This document shows positions 1 to 4,818 of a stretch of DNA of 5,319 nt, piece by piece. How positions within the stretch are numbered: position 1 is the first letter of the stretch; each line of letters begins with the position of its first letter. The translations under genes were made by a program, and so were the position numbers. Source of the stretch: Candidatus Sulfopaludibacter sp. SbA3 (GTDB lineage: Bacteria > Acidobacteriota > Terriglobia > Bryobacterales > Bryobacteraceae); the NCBI GenBank assembly GCA_945900935.1, contig CAMDKT010000449.1:1-5319 (forward strand). The letters are read 5' to 3'. Under the pieces are notes generated by a model. It was given only the letters and a program-made list of their open reading frames with translations, was not told the origin of the DNA and ran no database searches.

Positions 1-734
1 TGATGCACCCGTTCATTGGGATTTGCGCCCTCGCGATACTCCTTGCCATCGGCCGTATAGAAGAGCAATTGCGCCACGACGAATGGATCCGGCAGCCCTA
101 GATTCGCGGTGAAGAGACGCGGCTCTTTGCCTTTGTACTCGATGCGGAACCAGTCCAGGCCGCTCGTTCCCACATCGCCGTTATCGAAGTACTCCGCATC
201 ATCCGCGCCGCCCGTGACGTGCAGATTCTCATCATTGCCAGACGCGCCGATCTCGATCGGCTGCGCCTCGGCAATCGAGTCGTTCGGCTCAGCTTCAATG
301 ATCATCCCGCGCGCCGATTTGCCTGGATCGATCGGCTTGATCCAAGCCCGCAGCTTCACTGATTTCCCCGCCGGCCACGGCGTCTTCACCGGAAACGGCG
401 TGATCTTTTCAATCGTTCCGGTCTCGCGCCAGCGCGGCTTGTTGAACGCGGCGTCTTCGTTCTCCACCTTCGTCAATTGCAGCGAATACAGACCCGCCTT
501 CGGCGCTCGATAAACGATGAAAAAGTCCGGATCGAACGCGTGCAGCACCTTGCGATACTTCCCCCATTCCACCGCAATCCGGCCATTCGGCGGCAACTCC
601 GAAGGCGACGGCAGCCCCGCGTACACTTCCACCAACTGTCCCGCCTTGAGCTGCATCGTCTGGGAGTGCGCCCCCGAAAACGTAACCGTCTGCCCGAAGG
701 CGGCCGCGGCGGCAAATACAAAAAGAAATCGCAT
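1..734 (-). CDS. Exported PPC-domain-like protein, N-terminal part (runs off left edge)
   Basis: A frame open without a stop from ATG at 734 down to base 1 gives 244 residues of an incomplete protein. An in-frame TGA (753-755 on the plus strand, read in reverse) lies seven codons upstream, so ATG 734 is the first possible ATG. GAAGGA sits just before it, rather close (2 bases). Residues 1-14 are a short hydrophobic signal peptide (MRFLFVFAAAAAFG), so the product is probably periplasmic or outer-surface. Residues 20-135 look like beta-rich extracellular sequence I do not recognise. Residues 147-160 (EAEPNDSIAEAQPI) followed by LDWFRIEY at 193-200 match the usual opening of a pre-peptidase C-terminal (PPC) beta-sandwich domain. 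The protein continues at least to residue 244 with no catalytic domain in view, so its enzymatic role, if any, lies off the window. The gene is divergent from the sigma factor operon. Coding potential and start are well supported; the function is unknown. Confidence 0.85.
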   Translation of the reverse strand, partial: MRFLFVFAAAAAFGQTVTFSGAHSQTMQLKAGQLVEVYAGLPSPSELPPNGRIAVEWGKYRKVLHAFDPDFFIVYRAPKAGLYSLQLTKVENEDAAFNKPRWRETGTIEKITPFPVKTPWPAGKSVKLRAWIKPIDPGKSARGMIIEAEPNDSIAEAQPIEIGASGNDENLHVTGGADDAEYFDNGDVGTSGLDWFRIEYKGKEPRLFTANLGLPDPFVVAQLLFYTADGKEYREGANPNERVH

Positions 735-795
735 GTTCCTTCGAGAATCGTATCAAATGGAGTCAACGTTTCGGCACATTTGAACGTATACAGTG

Positions 796-824
796 TTGAC
801 AGTGGAAATGAGCGTCTCTCAAAT
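796..824 (+). promoter_or_regulatory. Predicted housekeeping-type promoter of the ECF sigma operon
   Basis: A perfect -35 hexamer TTGACA (796-801) is followed after 17 bases by TCAAAT (819-824), a 4/6 match to TATAAT. Transcription would start near 831, leaving a short leader with GGAGGT at 840-845 and ATG at 850. This placement argues that the GTG at 793 and the ATG at 808 are not used as starts, because both would lie upstream of the transcription start. The promoter looks like the vegetative sigma type. I see no obvious ECF-type GGAAC motif that would indicate autoregulation. Confidence 0.55.
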
Positions 825-839
825 CACAATTCGGCTCCC

Positions 840-845
840 GGAGGT
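840..845 (+). promoter_or_regulatory. Ribosome binding site deciding the sigma factor start
   Basis: GGAGGT lies 4 bases before ATG 850. The upstream alternatives (GTG 793, ATG 808) have no comparable site. It is the strongest evidence for choosing the shorter protein. Confidence 0.7.
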
Positions 846-849
846 GCGG

Positions 850-1353
850 ATGGAAGACCGCGGTCTCATCGCACGCGCCAAGGCCGGGGACGAGCAGGCG
901 TTCGAAGAGTTAATGCGGCAGTTTGAACGGCCGATTCTCGGGCTTTGCACGCGGCTGCTTGGCGCAGGCGGCGAGGCGGAGGAGGCGGCGCAGGATGTGT
1001 TTTTTCGGTTCTATCAAAAGCTCGGTCAATTCGACGAAGAGCGGGCCGTGGAGCCGTGGCTGTTCCGCATAGCGTGGAACGCGTGCCGGGATCGTTTGCG
1101 AAAGCGCAGGCCGCTGGTCGAGTTGACTGACAATGTGGCCACCGTAGCCGCGCAGGGGTTCCTTATTGCCGAATTGCGAGACGCCATAGAGCGCCTGCCA
1201 GAGAAAGAACGCGCAGCCCTGTTGCTCCGTGAAGTGGAAGGACTGGAGACGGAAGAAGTAGCTCAGCGAATGGGAAGTTCCGCCGTCACCGTTCGCTCAC
1301 AAATATCAAGAGCCCGAGCCCGCCTTCGCCAATGGTTGGGAGGAATCAAATGA
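850..1353 (+). CDS. ECF-type RNA polymerase sigma-70 factor
   Basis: The product is a 167-residue sigma factor of the extracytoplasmic-function group, which directs RNA polymerase to a set of target promoters. Region 2 spans roughly residues 5-86: LIARAKAGDEQAFEEL opens it, AEEAAQDVFFRFYQKL at 43-58 is the core-binding helix, and EPWLFRIAWNACRDRLRKRR at 68-87 carries the -10 recognition part. Region 4 spans about 107-162, with LPEKERAALLLREVEGL (116-132) and a helix-turn-helix ending in AVTVRSQISRARARLRQ (145-161). The length is normal for a two-domain ECF factor, with no extra C-terminal domain. The frame is open upstream to GTG 793, but the promoter and GGAGGT favour ATG 850, which also begins exactly where the family usually begins. 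It is first in a three-gene operon and overlaps the next gene by 4 bases, so that gene is the natural candidate for its regulator. The exact ECF subgroup cannot be assigned by eye. Confidence 0.93.
   Translation: MEDRGLIARAKAGDEQAFEELMRQFERPILGLCTRLLGAGGEAEEAAQDVFFRFYQKLGQFDEERAVEPWLFRIAWNACRDRLRKRRPLVELTDNVATVAAQGFLIAELRDAIERLPEKERAALLLREVEGLETEEVAQRMGSSAVTVRSQISRARARLRQWLGGIK
1338..1344 (+). promoter_or_regulatory. Ribosome binding site for the second operon gene
   Basis: GGGAGGA, inside the last codons of the sigma factor gene, lies 5 bases before ATG 1350. It decides that start over the in-frame ATG at 1332, which has no site, and it supports coupled translation. Confidence 0.7.
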
Positions 1354-1688
1354 ACGAATGGCTGAACAGTCCCGTCTCACCCGACACGTCCCGTCGTGTC
1401 CATATCGGGGTTATGAAGCGAATCCGTCAACGTCGCCAAGCACGCCGCGGCGCTGGAGTCCTCACGCTGTTAGCCGCGTTGACGTTCACCTTCTGGCCCG
1501 CCAGGCCAGCGCTCGAAACACTCACGCTTTCGCCGCCCCCGCCGCCCAACGCCCCCGCTTGGGTACCAGTGCCGACGAAACCGCCCACCATTATGGCGCA
1601 GGCAAAATCCCGCCCCGCCGAACGAATCACAATCTACACCGACGATCCCGATGTTGTTATCGTCCTCGTCGCCGATGGAGGAGAATGA
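1350..1688 (+). CDS. Short single-pass membrane protein, putative anti-sigma factor
   Basis: The protein has 112 residues. Its ATG overlaps the sigma factor stop as ATGA (1350-1353). Layout: residues 1-34 are hydrophilic and very basic near the membrane (KRIRQRRQARR at 23-33), which predicts a cytoplasmic N-terminus by the positive-inside rule. Residues 35-50 are one short hydrophobic segment (GAGVLTLLAALTFTFW). Residues 62-79 are a proline-rich linker with a run of five prolines. The end carries an acidic/hydrophobic element, ITIYTDDPDVVIVLVAD (93-109). Position directly after an ECF sigma gene, plus this topology, suggests an anti-sigma or anti-sigma-like partner. However, there is no HxxxCxxC zinc anti-sigma motif and the cytoplasmic part is only about 34 residues, shorter than typical. 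I do not recognise a named family. The alternative is a membrane-anchored accessory protein that does not bind the sigma factor. The coding call is firm because of the overlaps and the ribosome binding site; the role is inferred from context. Confidence 0.8.
   Translation: MNEWLNSPVSPDTSRRVHIGVMKRIRQRRQARRGAGVLTLLAALTFTFWPARPALETLTLSPPPPPNAPAWVPVPTKPPTIMAQAKSRPAERITIYTDDPDVVIVLVADGGE
1677..1683 (+). promoter_or_regulatory. Ribosome binding site for the third operon gene
   Basis: GGAGGAG lies within the final glycine codons of the preceding gene. Two adjacent in-frame ATGs follow (1685 and 1688). Spacing from the GGAGG core is 3 bases to the first and 6 to the second, so 1688 is preferred. 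Confidence 0.65.
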
Positions 1689-2407
1689 TGAAACGATTAC
1701 TAATAACTTTGCTCTGCTCCGCCGCGCTCTTCGCCCAGGAACAGGTTTCCCGTGTCGTGCAACTCCGCCACATCCCTCCTGGTAGCGTGCAGGTTGTACT
1801 CTCTGTTCTTTCGGCGGGAAAGGTCATTGTCCAATCCGACCCGAACGCGAAGTATGTCGCGATGCATGGTCCGCTTGAACTCGTCGACGCCATGGAGGCA
1901 GCGATCAAGAAACTCGACGTTCCAGCCCCCGCAGCAAAGAACATCGAACTCACCTTCCACATGCTCCTGGCCTCTCCACAGGGTGATTCCCCCGCCGTGT
2001 CCCCAGAATTGGTGGGCGTCGTCCAGCAACTTCGAAACGTCTTCGGACTGAAGTCCGTTCGCGTGCTTGAGACTGCGGTTCTGCGAGGCAGGGATGGGAA
2101 TGGCGGGCAAACGAATGGCATCCTGTCTCCGCCAACGAAGGTCGATGCCCACGCCATCTATGAGCTACGCTACTCGAGAATGCAAGGTTCAGTTGGCGAC
2201 AAGGGACCAAACATTCGCATCGACAATCTTCGCTTCTCGGCGAAACTACCCGTCGCAAATGCCGCGGGAGGAATTCAATACTCCGAAGCCAGCATGACCA
2301 CCGACGTTGACATCCGCGAAGGCCAAAAAGTCGTAGTCGGCAAAACCAGCATCGACAGCGCCTCCCAATCCATTTTCCTCGTCGTAACCGCCAAAGTCGT
2401 CGACTAA
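1688..2407 (+). CDS. Exported protein with secretin N-type domain and secretin-like C-terminal tail
   Basis: The protein has 239 residues and a clear signal peptide, MKRLLITLLCSAALFA, probably cut before Q17, so it is likely periplasmic. Residues 19-79 read like one secretin/TonB-associated N-type repeat: VVQLRHIPPGSVQVVLSVL, then KVIVQSDPNAKYVAMHGP, ending in AMEAAIKKLDVP, the usual helix and LDVP exit of that fold. Residues 87-200 are an unrecognised beta-rich middle domain. The C-terminus (205-239) has TDVDIREGQKVVVGK, then SIFLVVTAKVVD. This resembles the 'dGqtvviGG ... lvifitPriv' end of secretins, but with the intervening membrane-pore part missing. At 239 residues it is far too short to be a true outer-membrane secretin. 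Its start overlaps the previous stop by one base (TGATG), and it is the last gene of the sigma operon. ATG 1685 is an alternative start. A sensor, scaffold or anti-sigma partner role is inference only. The frame stays open upstream to 1358, but that part is out-of-frame antisigma-gene sequence and is not coding. Confidence 0.85.
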   Translation: MKRLLITLLCSAALFAQEQVSRVVQLRHIPPGSVQVVLSVLSAGKVIVQSDPNAKYVAMHGPLELVDAMEAAIKKLDVPAPAAKNIELTFHMLLASPQGDSPAVSPELVGVVQQLRNVFGLKSVRVLETAVLRGRDGNGGQTNGILSPPTKVDAHAIYELRYSRMQGSVGDKGPNIRIDNLRFSAKLPVANAAGGIQYSEASMTTDVDIREGQKVVVGKTSIDSASQSIFLVVTAKVVD

Positions 2408-3267
2408 GAAGAATACTTCGCGCAAACCTTCCGCAAATTAACCAAGTGGCCGGGAATCGCCGTCATCGCATTCTCGGCCGCTTCATATTCCAGCGCCAAA
2501 TACCCGCGATATTTATTGGCGACCAGTATCTTAGAAACCCGGTCCCAATCGGAAACGCCCTTCTTCCCGTCCTCGGTAATATCCACCTTCACCTGCACAT
2601 TCACCGCGTGCGGCGCGATCATCTCAATCTGCTGATAAATCTTCGTCTTGAAGTTCCCCGTATCCAGATTGATCCCCACCCACGGCGAATTCACGCGCTT
2701 CACAATATCGACAATCGTCTCGGCTTTATCGGTGACCCCACCATGATTCTCAAGACCCAAAATGACGCCTTTCGACCCCGCATACTCCGCCGCGCGGCCC
2801 AACAACTGAACCACCCACCCGGCCGCCTCCTCCGCATTCGAATCCTTAGGGACCGCGCCCCCGAACACGCGAATATGCCCCGCGCCCAACTTCGCCGCCA
2901 CGTCCACCCACTTCCGCGCTTCGGCCAATTCCTTATCCGCCTCCGCCCCCGGCCGCTTGCACATATCCGTTCGAATCGAGATCGAATAAATCTCCACACC
3001 CAAATTAAACGCCAACTTCTTCAACCCATACAAAAACTTGTCCTCGGTCGACGGGAACCAATACACCGTCAAATCCACGCCATCCAGTTTGTGCTCCGCC
3101 GCGTAACGGATGATGTCTTCATACGACATCTTCTTGCTCGCCAAATCCGTCCGGAACGAATAAGCGCAAAGCGCCGGCCGCAAGCGCGGACCGGGATCAC
3201 CGGCCAAAAGCGTCGAAGCGGGCAGCAGGGAGAGAAAGTGACGGCGTTGCATAGATGCCGTCATCAT
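2404..3267 (-). CDS. Exported xylose-isomerase-like TIM-barrel protein (sugar phosphate isomerase/epimerase family)
   Basis: A 287-residue protein of the AP endonuclease 2/xylose isomerase-like TIM-barrel superfamily, whose members include sugar isomerases and epimerases. The N-terminus carries a twin-arginine motif, MQRRHFLSLLPASTLLAG (6-23), predicting Tat export of a folded, probably metal-loaded enzyme. Barrel signatures are ALCAYSFRTD (32-41), DGVDLTVYW (62-70), GAGHIRVFGG (128-137), GVILGLENHGG (167-177), WVGINLDTGNF (196-206), NVQVKVDI (223-230) and GYLALEYE (255-262). The four expected metal ligands are all present: E173, D202, H220 and E260, so the site looks intact. The substrate is unknown. 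The start is ambiguous: ATGs at 3267, 3264 and 3252 are in frame; a weak GGTGA lies before the first two, while the third begins right at the twin-arginine motif. Its stop overlaps that of the convergent sigma operon. It lies 61 bases downstream of the DUF433 gene, and co-transcription is possible but not shown. Confidence 0.9.
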   Translation of the reverse strand: MMTASMQRRHFLSLLPASTLLAGDPGPRLRPALCAYSFRTDLASKKMSYEDIIRYAAEHKLDGVDLTVYWFPSTEDKFLYGLKKLAFNLGVEIYSISIRTDMCKRPGAEADKELAEARKWVDVAAKLGAGHIRVFGGAVPKDSNAEEAAGWVVQLLGRAAEYAGSKGVILGLENHGGVTDKAETIVDIVKRVNSPWVGINLDTGNFKTKIYQQIEMIAPHAVNVQVKVDITEDGKKGVSDWDRVSKILVANKYRGYLALEYEAAENAMTAIPGHLVNLRKVCAKYSS

Positions 3268-3328
3268 ACATCACCCAAACCGTGCCAAGATATCTAAAAG
3301 CCCATGCCGTCCGCCTGGAACCGCGGTC

Positions 3329-3646
3329 TCATCTGCCGGGCGTAGGAGTCAACTGGCGCGCGTCGGCAAGCTTCGCATAGAGTGCCGGATTATTTTGCCG
3401 CGCCTGCTGACGCATGGTCTCAAACTCCTGTCGCGCTTCGCACAGGTAACGATCCACGGTTTCCCGGTCCGCCATATAAAGGGCAAGGGCTCCGAAGATC
3501 TGCTCAAGCCTCAAGGCAGGAAAGGATTCAGCGATTCCCTCAGGGGATTCTCCTCTAAGAAATGCATAAACCAATGAGTCTAGAGAAACGCGGGCGTCTT
3601 TGACAAAGTACCCGCCGTCACGCCGTTCAATGTATTCCTTGCCCAT
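3329..3646 (-). CDS. DUF433-family small protein (possible orphan antitoxin or regulator)
   Basis: A 105-residue protein. Residues 5-62 match the DUF433 pattern: YIERRDGGYFVKDARVSLDSL corresponds to the usual 'giprIkGtRisv..l' entry strand and helix, and RGESPEGIAESFPALRLEQI (31-50) to the 'G.speeia..yP.lt..qv' helix-turn-helix-like core, followed by FGALALYMADRETVDRYL. Residues 63-105 are a charged helical tail with a loose end. Members of this family are often the DNA-binding antitoxin half of pairs with a DUF5615/PIN-like nuclease, but no such gene follows: 61 bases later the isomerase begins. The frame is open up to ATG 3805, but the extra 53 residues have no domain character and cross the divergent promoter region, so ATG 3646, directly before the conserved part, is chosen. 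No convincing ribosome binding site precedes it. A possible -10 (TATACT) 16 bases upstream implies a very short leader. Confidence 0.78.
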   Translation of the reverse strand: MGKEYIERRDGGYFVKDARVSLDSLVYAFLRGESPEGIAESFPALRLEQIFGALALYMADRETVDRYLCEARQEFETMRQQARQNNPALYAKLADARQLTPTPGR

Positions 3647-3649
3647 AGT

Positions 3650-3701
3650 CGAACCCGCTTCGAGTATACCCCCGGCGCGCACACATCCCGGTGCGGGTTC
3701 G
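3650..3701. repeat. 9-bp perfect inverted repeat in the divergent promoter region
   Basis: CGAACCCGC (3650-3658) and GCGGGTTCG (3693-3701) are perfect inverse complements separated by 34 bases. The interval contains TATACT on the minus strand (3668-3663), a 5/6 match to a -10 box for the DUF433 gene, whose ATG is at 3646. The predicted transcription start (about 3656) would fall inside the left arm. The geometry suits a pair of operator half-sites for the DUF433 promoter better than a terminator, since no T-run follows on either strand. Function is inferred. Confidence 0.5.
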
Positions 3702-3760
3702 TTAGCTGAAACGGCTCCGCCCCTCCGTGCCGCCGGTTGCCCCGCACTTCCCCGCCGCAT

Positions 3761-3790
3761 TTTACAGCGCCAGCCCCAATTCGTGATACA
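3761..3790 (+). promoter_or_regulatory. Weak candidate promoter for the HutI-like/ftcD operon
   Basis: TTTACA (3761-3766, 5/6 to TTGACA) and GATACA (3785-3790) are 18 bases apart, in an AT-richer patch before GTG 3814. The -10 match is only moderate. A second A-rich stretch (CATAAAAAAGG, 3792-3802) follows and includes the only ribosome-site-like AAAGG, 11 bases before the GTG. Confidence 0.3.
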
Positions 3791-3813
3791 ACATAAAAAA
3801 GGCAATCTGTTTA

Positions 3814-4818
3814 GTGCATCGATCGCTGCTCCTCCGCGGCGCCCGCCAACTGCTTACGTTGCGCGGACCCGAGGGACCCCGCCGCGGCGCGGCGTGTCTC
3901 GATCTCGGCGTCATCAACGACGGCTCGATTCTCATTCACGACGGGCGCATCCTCTGCGTCGGCCCGGCCCGTCGCGTGGACAACCTCGCCGAAGCCCGCC
4001 ACGCTGTCGTCCACGAAGTCCATGGTGCCGTCGTCATGCCCGCCTTTGTCGATGCCCGCGCCGCCATTCCCGATAACGCACACCTTTCCCGGCGCTTCTT
4101 CGACCTGGCCTTCGCTCACGGGTCCGCTGCCATCGGCGGCCACGCATCGTACGCCGTTCTTCGCACTCTTGACGCCGCCGTCGCAACCCTCGTTCCCATC
4201 TTCGATGTCGCCACCAAATTCGACGAAGCCCAAATCACCCGAGCCGTTCGCCGCAAACTCGCCCAGTTTCTCCGTATCGACCTCCTCACCCATTCCCGCG
4301 ACGCGCTCCATTTCTTCCAATCGCACGATCTTCCCATTCGCGCCCATTCCGCCTCGCCGTCGAATCGCGATTGGATCGGGCTCGCCCTCGCTTACGGCGC
4401 ATCCACGATCGATCTGGACGCGCCGCTCAACCGCCCCCAATCGGAGCTGCTGGCGGACTCCCCTGTCTGCGCGGTACTCACGCCGGCATCCGCCGCCGCA
4501 GCCCGCGGATTGATCGACGCCAACGCCGCCGTCGCCCTCGGCTCCGGTTTCGGCACCGCCGCCGCCGCCACTTGCAGCATGCAGGCCGCCGCTCTTTTCG
4601 CCGCCCGCGACGGCGGACTCCATCTTGCCGAAGCCATCACCCTTGCCACCATCAACGCCGCTCACGCGCTCGGCATCGCCGCCCATTGCGGTTCCCTGGA
4701 GACAGGCAAGAAGGCTGACATCCTTGTCCTCCATCTCTCCGATTACCGCGACCTCTCCAACTACACAGGCGTCAACGTCGTGTCGAAAATTTACCAGGCT
4801 GGTAGCCTAGTTGCATGA
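3814..4818 (+). CDS. Imidazolonepropionase (HutI)-like protein with degenerate active site; probable pseudoenzyme
   Basis: A 334-residue protein starting at GTG, clearly of the HutI branch of amidohydrolases. Family landmarks: RQLLTLRGPEGPRRGA (11-26) and GVINDGSILIHDGRILCVGP (32-51) form the N-terminal beta-sandwich, VMPAFVDA (74-81) the entry to the barrel, and the C-terminus has AITLATINAAHALGIAA (274-290), GSLETGKKADILVLHLSDYR (293-312) and GVNVVSKIYQAG (319-330). True HutI opens N-formimino-glutamate's precursor imidazolonepropionate using a metal. Here the metal ligands are mostly gone: the HTH after FVDS reads R82-A83-A84, the HADE position reads HSAS (178-181), the following DH position reads DLD (200-202), and the GTDFN aspartate position reads GSGF (243-246). 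About 70 residues between the first and middle parts, including the family's substrate loop, are also missing relative to the usual ~400. The frame is intact and ends in an ATGA overlap with ftcD, so this is an expressed protein rather than a decayed gene. A regulatory, scaffold or altered-activity role is inference. Confidence 0.85.
   Translation: MHRSLLLRGARQLLTLRGPEGPRRGAACLDLGVINDGSILIHDGRILCVGPARRVDNLAEARHAVVHEVHGAVVMPAFVDARAAIPDNAHLSRRFFDLAFAHGSAAIGGHASYAVLRTLDAAVATLVPIFDVATKFDEAQITRAVRRKLAQFLRIDLLTHSRDALHFFQSHDLPIRAHSASPSNRDWIGLALAYGASTIDLDAPLNRPQSELLADSPVCAVLTPASAAAARGLIDANAAVALGSGFGTAAAATCSMQAAALFAARDGGLHLAEAITLATINAAHALGIAAHCGSLETGKKADILVLHLSDYRDLSNYTGVNVVSKIYQAGSLVA

Noticed and set aside
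473..926. Overlapping frames on both strands around 409-926
   Set aside because: These are shadows of the exported PPC-like protein and of the sigma factor gene. They have no motif and no ribosome site.
1358..1687. N-terminal extension of the secretin-like protein through an open frame
   Set aside because: The region encodes the membrane protein in another frame. The extension is Arg/His/Pro-rich, and the signal peptide and ribosome site sit at 1677-1688.
2446..3297. Long plus-strand frame (283 codons) antisense to the isomerase gene
   Set aside because: It mirrors the isomerase codons, is rich in Arg/His/Ile with no domain, and the minus strand has a complete recognisable TIM-barrel protein with all four metal ligands.
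3687..3697. Small CCCG-GTG-CGGG hairpin as a terminator
   Set aside because: It has a 4-bp stem with no T-run on either strand, and it overlaps the larger inverted repeat.
3647..3805. 53-residue extension of the DUF433 protein to ATG 3805
   Set aside because: It has no domain character, crosses the divergent promoter region and the inverted repeat, and the family domain starts right after ATG 3646.
3811..4734. Long minus-strand frame (307 codons) antisense to the HutI-like gene
   Set aside because: It is low-complexity, Gly/Glu/Val-rich sequence with no motif, produced by the GCC-rich codons of the real plus-strand gene.
3814..4818. Reading the HutI-like gene as a decaying pseudogene
   Set aside because: There is no frameshift or internal stop, the C-terminal motifs are intact, and the stop is coupled to the ftcD start, so it is better described as an intact gene for a probable pseudoenzyme.
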